A DNA stretch of 64,000 bases from Micromonospora terminaliae (GCF_009671205.1 NZ_CP045309.1:4154001-4218000), one strand, 5' to 3'; numbered from the stretch's first letter, positions 10,100 to 21,523 are shown. A program made the numbers and translations. Notes: a model not told the origin generated them from the letters alone.

Positions 10100-12532
10100 T
10101 CACGGCCGCCGCCCCGGACCGGTCCCGCGGGCCACCACGGCCAGCCCCGCGCCGGTGTGGACGGCGGCGAGGTCGCCGTCGGTGTCGGTGCGCAGGACCC
10201 GGGCGCCCGCCCGGGTCAGCCGGTCCAGCAGCCCAGGGTTGGGATGCCCGTAGTCGTTGCCCGCGCCCACGCAGACCAGCGCGACCGCCGGGCGGACCGC
10301 GGCCAGGAACTCCGGATCCTGGTACGCCGACCCGTGGTGGGCCACCTTCAGTACGTCGGCCCGGATGGCGGCGGCCGGCACCGTCTCCAGCAGCGCCCGC
10401 TGCTCCTCGGTCTCGGCGTCGCCGGGCAGCAGGATCCGCACCCCGCCCACGGTGGCGGTCAGCACCAGGGAGTTGTTGTTCGGGTCCGACCGGCTGCCGC
10501 GCAGCGGGTACGGCGGCCCGACGGCGACCAGCTCGACCGCCCCGGCCCGCCAGCGCCAGCCCGCCGGCACCGGCGTCAGTTCACTCCCGCCCCGGCGGGC
10601 CGCGTCGCGTACCTGGGCGACCCCGTAGGGCGGCTCGGACCACTGCGGGGTCGCCACCGCCGCCACCCGCCGGCCCCGGAACACCCCGGCGATCCCGCCC
10701 ACATGGTCGACGTGGAAGTGGCTGACCACCAGCAGCGACACCTCGCGTACGCCGAGCCGGCGCAGGCAGCCGTCCACCCCGGACGGTTCGGGGCCGGCGT
10801 CGACCACCACCGCCCGGCCGGGGGCAACCGGCAGGATCACGGCGTCGCCCTGCCCGACCGCGCACGCCACGACCACCCAGTTGCGCGGGGGCCAGCCGGC
10901 CGCGAGCAGCCGGACGGGCAGCGTGCCGAGCACCACGCCGACCACGACGACTGCGACCAGCCGCCGGGCCACCGGCCGCCGAGCGGCCACCAGCAGCGCC
11001 ACGCTGACGGCGGCCAGCAGCAGGGCACCGGTCACCCCGCCCGGCCAGGGCAGCGTGCCGGCGGGCAACCGGGCCCCCTGCGCGGCCACCGTCGCCAGCC
11101 AGCGGGCCGGCCAGCTCGCCAGCCAGGCGGCGAACTCGGCGCCGGCCGGCCAGACCGGCGACAGCACCGCCGCGATCACGCCCAGCACGGTCGCCGGCGC
11201 GACCACCGGAACGGCGAGCAGGTTCGCCGGCACCGCGACCAGGCTCACCGTCCCGGAGATCCCGGCGATGACCGGGCCGCAGGCGAGCTGCGCCGCGGCG
11301 GGCACGGCCAGCGCCTCGGCCAGCCCGGGCGGTACGCCCCGCCGGCGCAGCGCGTCCCGCCAGCCGGGGGCGAACAGCAGTAGCCCGCCGGTGGCGCAGA
11401 CCGAGAGCGCGAACCCCGGGTCCCCGGCCAGCTCCGGGTCGACGAGCACCAGCACGGTCACCGCGGTGGCCAGGGCGGGCAGCGCGGCCCGGGACCGTCC
11501 GGTGGCGAGCGCGGCCAACCCGATCGCCCCCATCGCCGCGGCGCGGACCACGCTGGGCGACGGCCGGACCAGGATCACGAACCCGACCAGGGCGAGTACG
11601 CACAGCGCGGCGGCCGTCCGCGGACCGGCCCGGGCCCAGCGGGCGAGCAGCAGCACCGCCCCGACGACGATGGCCACGTTGGACCCAGACACCGCGTTGA
11701 GGTGGGTCATGCCGGTGGCGCGAAAGTCCTCCTCCACCTCCGGCGGCAGCCGGCTGGTGTCCCCCACCACCAGGCCCGGCAACAGCCCGCCCGGCGCGTC
11801 GGGAAGCGGCGCGCACGCCCGTTGCAGCCCGGCGCGCAGGGTGCCGGCCGCCCGTTGCGGCCACGGGGCCGGGCCGTGCCGGGCCGGTGGGCCGGTGGCC
11901 GACAGGACGGCGGCCGTCAGGTCCCCGCCGCGCGGGGCCGACAACCGCCCTCGCGCCGTCGCCCGCTGCCCCGGCAGCAGCGTCCGCCAGGCCGGGTCGC
12001 TCGCCAGCACCAGGCCCCGCACCGTACCGGTGACCCGGCGGCCTGCGGCATCGGTTAGGCGGACCAGGTCGGCGCGGACCAGCAGGGTGGCTGCACGGCC
12101 GGCGGCGCCGCGGATCGGGCGGGGGTCGTCGCGGACCACCAGGTCCGCGGTGACCAGGGCTCGGTCGGCGAGGAGCGCCCGCACGGGGGCGGCGTCGCGG
12201 ACCGCGACGCGGGCGGCGGTGGCGGTCGCGCCGCAGACCACCCCGAGCAGCACGGCGACCGCGATCCAGCCGTAGCGGCGGACCGGGGCGGCCGGACGGC
12301 CGAGCAGGCCGCACAGGTGGGCGCCGGTGAGGAGCGCCAGGCCGGCGGCGACGGCGGCCACTGTGGCGCTCGCTGTCGCGGTGGCGTGCAGGCCGGCCAG
12401 GGCCGCGAGCCAGGCGGCCACGGCCAGCCCGGCCAGGCGCAGGTCGGGCACTCCCCCGTCGGTCACGCTGCCGTCCACGTCTTCGTCGGTCAGCCTGCCG
12501 TCGACGTCCCGGGGTGGCTCGGTGGGGTTCAC
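10100..12532 (-). CDS. comEC: ComEC/Rec2-family DNA-uptake channel
   Basis: 810-aa polytopic protein. The order is N-terminal helices, an OB-like DUF4131 region, the competence core with many helices (THLNAVSGSNVAIVVGAVLLLARW), and a C-terminal metallo-beta-lactamase domain with SHFHVDHVGG and KVAHHGSAYQD. In transformable bacteria it carries single-stranded DNA across the membrane, and the MBL domain is thought to degrade the other strand. The GTG start overlaps the comEA stop by GTGA. No other competence genes are in the window, so transformability is not shown. Confidence 0.95.
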   Translation of the reverse strand: MNPTEPPRDVDGRLTDEDVDGSVTDGGVPDLRLAGLAVAAWLAALAGLHATATASATVAAVAAGLALLTGAHLCGLLGRPAAPVRRYGWIAVAVLLGVVCGATATAARVAVRDAAPVRALLADRALVTADLVVRDDPRPIRGAAGRAATLLVRADLVRLTDAAGRRVTGTVRGLVLASDPAWRTLLPGQRATARGRLSAPRGGDLTAAVLSATGPPARHGPAPWPQRAAGTLRAGLQRACAPLPDAPGGLLPGLVVGDTSRLPPEVEEDFRATGMTHLNAVSGSNVAIVVGAVLLLARWARAGPRTAAALCVLALVGFVILVRPSPSVVRAAAMGAIGLAALATGRSRAALPALATAVTVLVLVDPELAGDPGFALSVCATGGLLLFAPGWRDALRRRGVPPGLAEALAVPAAAQLACGPVIAGISGTVSLVAVPANLLAVPVVAPATVLGVIAAVLSPVWPAGAEFAAWLASWPARWLATVAAQGARLPAGTLPWPGGVTGALLLAAVSVALLVAARRPVARRLVAVVVVGVVLGTLPVRLLAAGWPPRNWVVVACAVGQGDAVILPVAPGRAVVVDAGPEPSGVDGCLRRLGVREVSLLVVSHFHVDHVGGIAGVFRGRRVAAVATPQWSEPPYGVAQVRDAARRGGSELTPVPAGWRWRAGAVELVAVGPPYPLRGSRSDPNNNSLVLTATVGGVRILLPGDAETEEQRALLETVPAAAIRADVLKVAHHGSAYQDPEFLAAVRPAVALVCVGAGNDYGHPNPGLLDRLTRAGARVLRTDTDGDLAAVHTGAGLAVVARGTGPGRRP

Positions 12533-13554
12533 ACCGTCACCAGGTCCTTGAGCTGCTCGTAGCGGGCGTCGCCGATGCCGTCGACCTGGCGCAGGTCGGA
12601 GACCGACCGGAAGCCGCCGTGCTGGTCGCGGTGGTCGAGGATCCGCTGGGCGAGCACCGGGCCCACGCCGGGCAGCGCGTCGAGCTGGGCCAGGGTGGCC
12701 GTGTTCAGGTTGACCGGGCCGCCTCCCGGCGCGGCGCCACCGGCCGCGGGTCCACCGCCGCCCGCCGCCGGGCCGGGCGGGGCAGCCTGGCCGGGCGGGG
12801 CGCTGACGCCCACCAGGATCAGCTCGCCGTCGGTGACCTTGCGGGCGGGGTTGAGCAGGGCCACGTCGACGCCGGGCAGCGCCCCGCCCGCCGCCTGGAT
12901 GGCGTCGGCCACCCGCGCGCCCGCCGGGAGCCGGACGAGGCCAGGCCGGCGGACCTTGCCGGCCAGCGCGACGACCACCTGCCCACTGGATCCGGTGGGC
13001 GCGGGCGCGGCGGTTTCCGGTGCGCCGACCGCGGCGACCGGGCGGACCGGCTCAGCCTGCGGCCGGGAGCGCCAGGCCCAGATACCGGCCACCAGGACCA
13101 CGACTGCGGCCACCACGGCGAGGGCCCGCACGCCCCGCCGGCCGGGATCGAAGGCGCCCGGCCCGGGCAGCCGGGACACCAGCGAACGCTGCCCACCACC
13201 GGCGGCGTCGGCCGCTGCGGCTGAAGAACCCGGATGGACCTCGTCGGTAACTCCGTCCCCGCCATCCTCAGTCCGGCGCGCCAACGGCCACCTGTCGCCG
13301 GCTCCGGCCGCCGGGGACAGCAGATCCGGCTCCCGCCCGGAGCCGGACGCGCGCTCAGGCAGGGAAGCCCGGGCCACCACCGGTGGTCGAGGATCAGGAG
13401 AGGTCAGCGCGGGCCACGGCAGGTCGGGGTCGAGTTCCCGAGCTGGCCGGAGGGCCGCCGGCATGGCGGCACTGGCGGGCGAGGCGAGACCGTCGACCGG
13501 CTCGAACAGCCGGGACAACCGCCGCCGTACCGTCGTCTCCTCGTCGTCTGGCAC
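12529..13554 (-). CDS. comEA: ComEA-family helix-hairpin-helix DNA-binding membrane protein
   Basis: 341-aa protein. A disordered, charged N-terminus of about 130 residues is followed by one membrane helix (ALAVVAAVVVLVAGIWAW). Next comes a SLBB domain (VVVALAGKVRRPGLVRLPAG), a Pro/Gly/Ala linker and a C-terminal double HhH domain (VNLNTATLAQLDALPGVGPV). It would bind incoming duplex DNA and hand it to ComEC, the next gene. The GTG start is preceded by TAGCTT at a distance that fits a leaderless transcript, and no ribosome site is present. The long cytoplasmic N-terminus is larger than in Bacillus ComEA. Confidence 0.93.
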   Translation of the reverse strand: MPDDEETTVRRRLSRLFEPVDGLASPASAAMPAALRPARELDPDLPWPALTSPDPRPPVVARASLPERASGSGREPDLLSPAAGAGDRWPLARRTEDGGDGVTDEVHPGSSAAAADAAGGGQRSLVSRLPGPGAFDPGRRGVRALAVVAAVVVLVAGIWAWRSRPQAEPVRPVAAVGAPETAAPAPTGSSGQVVVALAGKVRRPGLVRLPAGARVADAIQAAGGALPGVDVALLNPARKVTDGELILVGVSAPPGQAAPPGPAAGGGGPAAGGAAPGGGPVNLNTATLAQLDALPGVGPVLAQRILDHRDQHGGFRSVSDLRQVDGIGDARYEQLKDLVTV

Positions 13555-13560
13555 GGTCGG

Positions 13561-13566
13561 AAGCTA
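13561..13566 (-). promoter_or_regulatory. -10 element for a probable leaderless comEA transcript
   Basis: TAGCTT fits TANNNT and ends 6 nt before GTG 13554, the spacing seen in actinobacterial leaderless promoters. No clear -35 is visible. Confidence 0.45.
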
Positions 13567-13857
13567 CGGCGAAGCAGGGCAGCCGGGCCGGACGGCAGAG
13601 CCCGCCTGTGGACGACGAGCTGCCCTGTGGACGAACCCCCGATCATGCCCCGACTGCGCTAGCGACGGTGACACTGCAGGGCGAGAGGCGATTGCGGCCA
13701 CGGCGCCGGGCGGGCCGACCGGTCAAGCGCAACGAGTCGCACGGCCTGGCCGGTGCGTGCGGGTCGCTGCGGTGGGCGCGGAACCGGATGACGGCGCTCC
13801 GGATGAATGGCGATCCCCCCGGGGGCCGTTGGCCACCGAACGCTCCCGCACACGCCG
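13567..13857. other. Intergenic stretch without recognised gene
   Basis: About 290 bp between comEA and the hydrolase gene. Short open frames here lack ribosome sites and typical codon bias. I see no RNA gene, strong hairpin or operator; it presumably holds the rest of the comEA promoter and the hydrolase 3' end. Confidence 0.5.
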
Positions 13858-14580
13858 CTAGCGGGACGGGGACAGTTCCCGGGCGAAGCGGCGTAGGGCG
13901 TCCGTGACCGCGGCCGGATTGTCGAAGTTGGCCAGGTGCGCGGCGCCCGGGATCAGCTCGATGCGGGTTCCCGGGCGGGCGGCGGCGAAGGCGTGCTCCC
14001 CCGAGCGGAACAGCCGGTCCCGCTCGCCGTTGAGGATGAGCACCGGGGCGTGCACCGCCGTCAGGCTCGACGCGTCGAACCGGCCCAGGACATCACGCCA
14101 GGCCACCGGCAGGGTGTGGAAGGCGTACCCGTCGGCGATGGTGGCGTCGACGACCTCGGCTGGGTAGAGACGGCGCAGCAGCCGGTCGTTCCAGCGGGTG
14201 AGCCGGGCGGCCGGCAGCCGGGCGACCAGCGACGCCACCAGCCGGTACGGGACGGTCAGCGGCCCGGTGGTGGCCAGGCTCGCGCCCATCAGCACCAGCC
14301 CGGCCAGCAGGTCCGGGTGACGGCGGGCGAAGTGCAGGGAGACGTACCCGCCGAGCGAGTGCCCCACCACCAGCGCCGGGCCGGCGTCGAGGTCGTGGAT
14401 CGCCTCGGCCACGATGTCGGCGGCCCGGTCCAGGTTCCAGGGTTCGGCCGCGCGGCGGCCGTGACCGGGCAGGTCGACGGCTGCGACCGGGAACTCGGCG
14501 GCGAGGGCGGGCAGTTGCGGCTGCCACTGGCCGCGGGCGAAGCGGGTGCCGTGCACCAGGACGATCGCGGGACGAGCCAC
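13858..14580 (-). CDS. Alpha/beta hydrolase
   Basis: 240-aa alpha/beta-hydrolase fold protein. Oxyanion strand VLVHGTRF comes at the start, and the nucleophile elbow GHSLGG carries the catalytic Ser at about 93. The acid is probably in LNGERDRLF and the histidine in PGAAHLANFDNP. The cap region spans about 130-175. The substrate is not predictable; esterase, lactonase or C-C hydrolase are all possible. It is a single gene followed by an SDR gene in the same direction with a 50-bp gap, so they may or may not share a transcript. Confidence 0.92.
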   Translation of the reverse strand: MARPAIVLVHGTRFARGQWQPQLPALAAEFPVAAVDLPGHGRRAAEPWNLDRAADIVAEAIHDLDAGPALVVGHSLGGYVSLHFARRHPDLLAGLVLMGASLATTGPLTVPYRLVASLVARLPAARLTRWNDRLLRRLYPAEVVDATIADGYAFHTLPVAWRDVLGRFDASSLTAVHAPVLILNGERDRLFRSGEHAFAAARPGTRIELIPGAAHLANFDNPAAVTDALRRFARELSPSR

Positions 14581-14633
14581 AGTGCTCAGTCTGCCTCCAC
14601 GCCCCGGCCGAGCACCGCCGGCCCCCGTGCCGG

Positions 14634-15410
14634 CTATCGCGCCTCGGGATCCAGGCCGAGCGCCGCGCGGCCCCCGTCGACGGGCAGGGTCACCCCGTTG
14701 ACGAAGGACGCTCCGGCCGACAGCAGGAAGGCCACCACCTCGGCGACTTCCCCGGCACGCCCGATCCGGCCCACCGGGTGCAGCCGGGCCAGCTCCGCCT
14801 CGACCCGGTCCGCCTCCACCGGCTCCAGGCCCGCCAGGAACACGGCGTGCCGCTCGGTGTGCACCGAGCCGAGCGCGACCGCGTTGGTGCGGATCCCCCG
14901 GCCGCCGTAGTCCACCGCGAGGGCCCGGGTCAGCCCCTCGACGGCGGCCTTGGCGGTGGCGTACGGCAGGGCGCCCGGCACCGCCCGCCGGGCCTGGTGG
15001 GAGGAGACGTTGACGATGGCTCCGCCGGTGCCGGCGGCGAGGAACCGGCGTACGGCGGTGCCGGCGCCGACCACGGCGGGGCGCAGGTTGGCGGCGATCA
15101 GGTCGAACACCTCCCCCGGCGGCGCGCGGTGCAGGGCGGCGTCCCGGAAAACGGCGACGTTGTTGACCCAGCCGGCCAGCGGGGCGGCTGCCTCGGCGAC
15201 GTCGGCGGCCCGGGCGGCGACCTCCTCGTCGGCGGCGTCCCCGAGCACGGCACGCAGCCGGCCGGCGACCGGGTGCCCGGCCAGCCAGTCCAGCGCGCCC
15301 TCGTCCCGCTCGACCACGACCACCGTGTCACCGTCGGCCGCCAGCCGCTCGACGATCGCGCGCCCGACGCCCCGGCCCCCGCCGGTCACCACATGGGACA
15401 CGGTGGTCAT
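14634..15410 (-). CDS. SDR-family NAD(P)-dependent oxidoreductase
   Basis: 258-aa short-chain dehydrogenase. Cofactor motif TGGGRGVGRA is at 9-18, the catalytic Ser in VNVSSHQ, and the YATAK motif supplies Tyr and Lys. A C-terminal NGVTLPVDGG closes the fold. The usual NNAG motif is replaced by NNVA, a common variant. I start at ATG 15410 (MTTVSHVVTGG); the open frame continues upstream through a tandem repeat and is probably not translated. The substrate is unknown. Confidence 0.92.
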   Translation of the reverse strand: MTTVSHVVTGGGRGVGRAIVERLAADGDTVVVVERDEGALDWLAGHPVAGRLRAVLGDAADEEVAARAADVAEAAAPLAGWVNNVAVFRDAALHRAPPGEVFDLIAANLRPAVVGAGTAVRRFLAAGTGGAIVNVSSHQARRAVPGALPYATAKAAVEGLTRALAVDYGGRGIRTNAVALGSVHTERHAVFLAGLEPVEADRVEAELARLHPVGRIGRAGEVAEVVAFLLSAGASFVNGVTLPVDGGRAALGLDPEAR

Positions 15411-15439
15411 TCGGGCACCCGGAGGCACTGCCACGTCGG

Positions 15440-15569
15440 CGTGGTGGCGGCATCGGGAAGCCCGGGACACCGCCAGCTCGGCGAGCTGCCGCGGGCCGCC
15501 TCGCTCAGCGTGGTGGTGGCATCGGGAGGCCCGGGACAGCACCAGCTCGGCGAGCTGCCGCGGACCGCC
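15440..15569. repeat. Two 61-bp imperfect direct repeats (period 69 bp) upstream of the SDR gene
   Basis: 15440-15500 and 15509-15569 agree at 56 of 61 positions and share CCAGCTCGGCGAGCTGCCGC, itself containing the palindrome AGCTCGGCGAGCT. They fill most of the gap between the degV stop and the SDR start, where the SDR promoter should be. The unit may be a dispersed genomic repeat or a tandem operator. Confidence 0.8.
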
Positions 15570-15582
15570 CGCGCGGACGACA

Positions 15583-16434
15583 TCACGGGCGCCGGTGGAC
15601 GACCACGCAGGCCAGTCCGGGGCCCGCGTGCGCGGCGACGACCGCGCCCGCCTCGGAGACGTACGTGTCGTGCAGGCGGTCGCCCAGCCGCTCGGTCAGC
15701 GCGGCCAGCAACTGCTCGGCGCGCTGCGGGGCGGCGAGGTGGTGCACGGCGAGGTCGACCTGGGTGTCGCCGGCCGCCTCGACCGCCAGGTCGACGAGGC
15801 GCGCGATGCCCCGGCTGGCGGTACGGACCTTGTCCCGCACCACGATCGCGCCGTCCGGCATGTGCATGATCGGCTTGACCGAGAGGGCCGTACCGAGCAG
15901 CGCCTCGGCGGCGTTGATCCGGCCGCCCCGGCGGAGGAACTCCAACGTGTCGACGTAGAAGAAGATGGTGGTCCGGTCGACGCCGTCGAGCGCCGCCTCG
16001 CGTACCCCGGAGAGGTCCGTGCCCCGCGCGGCGGCCGCGGCGGCGGCGAGCACCGGGAAGCCCAGGCCCATGCCGGTGGAGCGGCTGTCGACCACGGTGA
16101 CCCGGTCGTCGCCGACCTCGGTGGCGGCCAGCCGGGCCGCGTCGACCGTACCGGAGAGGCCGGCGGAGAGGTGCACCGAGACGACCCCGTCGGCGCCGGC
16201 GGCGAGCAGCTCCCGGTAGACCTGTGCGAACTGTTCCGGGGCGGGCCGCGACGTGCTCACCGTGACCCGCCGGCCGCTGAGCACGCGGGTGGCGTCCTCG
16301 GGGAACGTCTCGACGCCTTCCAGCCCCTCGGCGCCGTTGAGCACGACGGTCAGCGGGATGACGGTGAGCCGGTGCGCGCGCACCAGCTCGGGCGGCAGGT
16401 AGGCGGTGGAGTCGGTGACGACCGCGACGGGCAT
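15583..16434 (-). CDS. DegV-family fatty-acid-binding protein
   Basis: 283-aa DegV (FakB-like) protein. It begins PVAVVTDSTAYLPPEL, carries the fatty-acid carboxylate-binding STSRPAPEQF at about 80-90, and has SAGLSGTVDAARLA and FFYVDTLEFLRRGGRI, all family signatures. In Firmicutes the homologue presents fatty acids to the kinase FakA; in actinobacteria the role is less clear. ATG 16434 gives the standard N-terminus; a GTG at 16458 would add eight residues. It sits next to gpgP, rsfS and nadD as in mycobacteria (there Rv2417c). Confidence 0.93.
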   Translation of the reverse strand: MPVAVVTDSTAYLPPELVRAHRLTVIPLTVVLNGAEGLEGVETFPEDATRVLSGRRVTVSTSRPAPEQFAQVYRELLAAGADGVVSVHLSAGLSGTVDAARLAATEVGDDRVTVVDSRSTGMGLGFPVLAAAAAAARGTDLSGVREAALDGVDRTTIFFYVDTLEFLRRGGRINAAEALLGTALSVKPIMHMPDGAIVVRDKVRTASRGIARLVDLAVEAAGDTQVDLAVHHLAAPQRAEQLLAALTERLGDRLHDTYVSEAGAVVAAHAGPGLACVVVHRRP

Positions 16435-16482
16435 GCCCGGCACGCTAGCCGATGTCACGGCGGCGCGCCGGGGCCGAACGGC

Positions 16483-17112
16483 TCAGACCGCGTCGGTCAG
16501 TGCGGGCTGGGTGATCAGCCCGACGTTGTGCGCGCGCAGGTGCCAGCCCCGGACGTCGTCGTGACGCAGCTCGGTCCAGTGGCAGTTGGCCAGCGACCCG
16601 AGGCTGCGCAGCACCGTGTGGTCCCAGCCGAGCAGGTGGCCGACGCCCTGCCGGGCGCCGCCGCCGTGGGTGGTCACCACCACGGTGCCGCCGGTGGCCA
16701 GGTCCGCCGCCTCCTGGAACGCGGCGCCGAGCCGCTTGCCCAGGTCGTGGAGGCTCTCGATGCCGGCGCCGGGGTCGGGGTCGCCGGCCCGCCAGCGGGC
16801 GTACTCGTCGGGGAAGCGCTCGGCCGCCTCGGTGAGGGCGAGGCCCTGCCACTGGCCGAAGTGCCGCTCGCGCAGCCGCGCGTCGGTGCGGACCGGCAGC
16901 CCGGTCAGCGCGGCGAGCGCGGCGGCGGTGTCGGCGGCCCGGCGCAGGTCACTGGCGACGATGGCGTCCGGGCGCAGCGCGGCCAGCACCGGCGCGGCGG
17001 CGCGGGCCTGCTCCCGGCCGAGGTCGTTGAGCGGTACGTCGGTCTGCCCCTGGACCCGGCCGGTGGCGTTCCAGTCGGTGTTGCCGTGCCGCCAGATGAT
17101 CAGACGGGTCAT
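16483..17112 (-). CDS. Histidine phosphatase family protein, GpgP-like
   Basis: 209-aa phosphoglycerate mutase-like phosphatase. The phosphohistidine motif is IIWRHGNTDWN (R8 H9 G10), the acid is in LRERHFGQWQGL, and the second histidine in VVTTHGGG. Its position between degV and rsfS/nadD equals that of the mycobacterial glucosyl-3-phosphoglycerate phosphatase (gpgP, Rv2419c), so that activity is a reasonable inference but unproven. The ATG start overlaps the rsfS stop by ATGA, implying coupled translation. Confidence 0.9.
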   Translation of the reverse strand: MTRLIIWRHGNTDWNATGRVQGQTDVPLNDLGREQARAAAPVLAALRPDAIVASDLRRAADTAAALAALTGLPVRTDARLRERHFGQWQGLALTEAAERFPDEYARWRAGDPDPGAGIESLHDLGKRLGAAFQEAADLATGGTVVVTTHGGGARQGVGHLLGWDHTVLRSLGSLANCHWTELRHDDVRGWHLRAHNVGLITQPALTDAV

Positions 17113-17513
17113 TCCGCGGTGGCGGTGCCGGCGGCCGAGTCGGCGAGGTCCCGGTCCACGAAGGGGATCTGCGGGCAGTCCTTCCACAGCCGGTCGAGGG
17201 CGTAGAACTCGCGCTCCTCGGTGTGCTGCACGTGTACCACGATGTCGACGTAGTCGAGCAGCACCCAGCGGCCGCCCCGCTCGCCCTCGCGGCGGACCGG
17301 CTTGGCCTTCTCCGGCAGCTCGAGCAGGCGCTCCTCGATGGCGTCGACGATGGCGAGCACCTGACGCTCGTTCGGAGCGGCGGCCAGCAGGAACGCGTCG
17401 GTGATCGCGAGCTGGTCGCCCACGTCGATGATGACGATGTCCTGCGCCTTCTTGTCGGCCGCGGCCTGGGCGGCGGCCATCGCCAGCTCGTGAGCGCGTT
17501 CGGAAACTGTCAC
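17109..17513 (-). CDS. rsfS: Ribosome silencing factor RsfS
   Basis: 134-aa RsfS/Iojap protein that binds L14 and blocks subunit joining in starvation. It shows KKAQDIVIIDVGDQLAITDAFL, the family core, plus GRWVLLDYVDIVVHVQ and the C-terminal YALDRLWKDCP. GTG 17513 is chosen because it follows GGAG at good spacing and gives the normal N-terminus (SERAHELAMAAAQAAADKKA). Directly upstream, 110 bp away, is nadD; directly downstream, overlapping by ATGA, is the histidine phosphatase. Confidence 0.97.
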   Translation of the reverse strand: MTVSERAHELAMAAAQAAADKKAQDIVIIDVGDQLAITDAFLLAAAPNERQVLAIVDAIEERLLELPEKAKPVRREGERGGRWVLLDYVDIVVHVQHTEEREFYALDRLWKDCPQIPFVDRDLADSAAGTATAE

Positions 17514-17623
17514 CGTTCTCCTTCGATCAACCGTGCGACCCTCCAAGCCTCTCACACCCGGCCGGGCGGCGACTTGTCAGTTCTGGTCGATTACGCGGAC
17601 AAAGGCACACGTTCCGGGCGGAT

Positions 17624-18220
17624 TCAGCGCTGGTAGAGCCGCCGTTTGGCGATGTACTGCACCACACCGTCGGGCACCAGATACCAGACCGGCTCACCCC
17701 GGGCCACCCGCGCCCGGCAGTCCGTCGAGGAGATGGCCATGGCCGGGACCTGCACGAGGCTGACCGTGTCGGCGGGCAGGTGCTTGTCGGAGAGTTCGAA
17801 GCCGGGCCGGGTCACCCCGATGAAGTGGGCCAGCTCGAACATCCGGTCCACCTCCTTCCAGGACAGGATGCGTTCCAGGGCGTCGGCGCCGGTGATGAAG
17901 AAGAGCTGCACCTTCGGGCCGTACTCGTCGTGCAGGTCCTGGAGGGTGTCGACCGTGTAGGTGGGGCCGCCCCGGTCGATGTCGACCCGGCTGACCTGGA
18001 AGCGGGGGTTGGAGGCGGTGGCGATCACCGTCATGAGGTAGCGGTCCTCGGCCGAGCTGACCGGTTCGTCGGCCTTCTGCCACGGCTGCCCGGTGGGCAC
18101 GAAGACCACCTCGTCCAGGCCGAACCGGTCCGCCACCTCGCTGGCGGCCACCAGGTGCCCGTGGTGGATGGGGTCGAACGTGCCACCCATGATCCCGATT
18201 CGCCGGATGTCTTCCTCCAC
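17624..18220 (-). CDS. nadD: Nicotinate-nucleotide adenylyltransferase
   Basis: 198-aa NadD, converting nicotinate mononucleotide to deamido-NAD in NAD synthesis. The nucleotidyltransferase motif is [12 protein letters not shown] at 11-22, and the second signature is [21 protein letters not shown] near the C-terminus. GTG 18220 is followed by [16 protein letters not shown]. The upstream open frame is rejected because it runs into the pepN terminator. Neighbours rsfS and the phosphatase are the conserved actinobacterial partners. Confidence 0.97.
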   Translation of the reverse strand: MEEDIRRIGIMGGTFDPIHHGHLVAASEVADRFGLDEVVFVPTGQPWQKADEPVSSAEDRYLMTVIATASNPRFQVSRVDIDRGGPTYTVDTLQDLHDEYGPKVQLFFITGADALERILSWKEVDRMFELAHFIGVTRPGFELSDKHLPADTVSLVQVPAMAISSTDCRARVARGEPVWYLVPDGVVQYIAKRRLYQR

Positions 18221-18279
18221 CCCGCGATCGTAGGCCGGGGCGCGCGGGCGGTCCGGTGGGGCCGCCGGGCGTCCCACGG

Positions 18280-18314
18280 ACCGCGCCGGGCGGGAGCACC
18301 CCGCCCGGCGCGGT
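18280..18314 (-). terminator. Terminator of pepN
   Basis: Perfect 15-bp stem (ACCGCGCCGGGCGGG and complement) with a 5-nt loop, 8 bp past the pepN stop. Confidence 0.8.
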
Positions 18315-18321
18315 CACCGGG

Positions 18322-20838
<2,517 letters not shown>

Positions 20839-20904
20839 CCGCTTATCCTGCCCGATGGGGCCCGTGCGGGCTCTCCCGATACGCGTGGCGATGGAGGAAC
20901 AACG

Positions 20905-21123
20905 ATGGGTCAGCACCCCAAGGGCGATTTCGACCTGTCTCGCGCGGTCTGGCAGCGGGCCGAGGGTGACACGTCGGACAGTGCGGTCGAGGTGGCCTTC
21001 GTCGGCGACCTGATCGGGATGCGCAACTCGGCCGAGCCGGACGGGCCCGTGCTCGTCTTCACTCAGGACGAGTGGGACGCCTTCGTGGCGGGCGCCCAGG
21101 ACGGCGAGTTCGACCTGGACTGA
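20905..21123 (+). CDS. DUF397 domain protein
   Basis: 72-aa small protein hidden inside a long spurious frame. ATG 20905 follows a good GGAGGAACAACG ribosome site. The sequence contains AVEVAFVGDLIGMRNSAEPD and ends with VFTQDEWDAFVAGAQDGEFD, the DUF397 pattern. DUF397 proteins are frequent in Streptomyces and Micromonospora, usually beside an XRE-family regulator (BldB/WhiJ-like systems). Here no regulator is adjacent, so it is an orphan. It is divergent from pepN with a 66-bp shared promoter region. Confidence 0.9.
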   Translation: MGQHPKGDFDLSRAVWQRAEGDTSDSAVEVAFVGDLIGMRNSAEPDGPVLVFTQDEWDAFVAGAQDGEFDLD

Positions 21124-21133
21124 GCCCGCGCGC

Positions 21134-21523
21134 TCAGTCACCGTCGCCCCAGCCGAGCCCGCCCGGGCCGGGCGCGTGGTGGAACCCGGGGTGGCCGGCC
21201 ACGTCCGCGCAGCGCTCGCCGTCGGGGCCGACCGCACCGCAGAACAGCCGCTCCGCGCGGTGCCAGGCGTCGGCCGGGGACAGCGCCGCCGCGCCGAGCG
21301 CCACCTCCGGGCGGAGCAGGCCGAGCGCCTCGGCGTACGCGACCGCCAGCTCCCGCGCGGTGGCCGGGTCGGCCGCCTCGAAGCCGAGGTGCACGGTGAA
21401 GTGCCGGCGTGGCCGGGCCGTGGCACGCCGGGGCGGCCCGACCAGGGGCTCCGTCCGGTCGCCCGGCCGCAGCCCGGTCACCGCCCGCCGGTGCCGCCAG
21501 TGTGCCGCCGTGTTGTCCCGCAT
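21134..21523 (-). CDS. Hypothetical protein
   Basis: 129-aa protein starting MRDNTAAHWRHRRAVTGLRP after GGAGGACGGAA. The middle is compositionally normal (HFTVHLGFEAADPATARELAVAYAEALGLL), and the C-terminus has CGAVGPDGERCADVAGHPGFHH, with two cysteines and histidines that could bind metal. I do not recognise a family. It is convergent with the DUF397 gene (10 bp between stops) and its promoter region faces the P450 gene. Confidence 0.7.
   Translation of the reverse strand: MRDNTAAHWRHRRAVTGLRPGDRTEPLVGPPRRATARPRRHFTVHLGFEAADPATARELAVAYAEALGLLRPEVALGAAALSPADAWHRAERLFCGAVGPDGERCADVAGHPGFHHAPGPGGLGWGDGD

Noticed and set aside
10100..13554. Evidence that the strain is naturally transformable
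   Set aside because: ComEC and ComEA are widely conserved in actinobacteria; pilus and other competence genes are not visible.
15411..15542. N-terminal extension of the SDR protein through the tandem repeat
   Set aside because: ATG 15410 gives the standard SDR start; the extension is His/Arg-rich repeat sequence.
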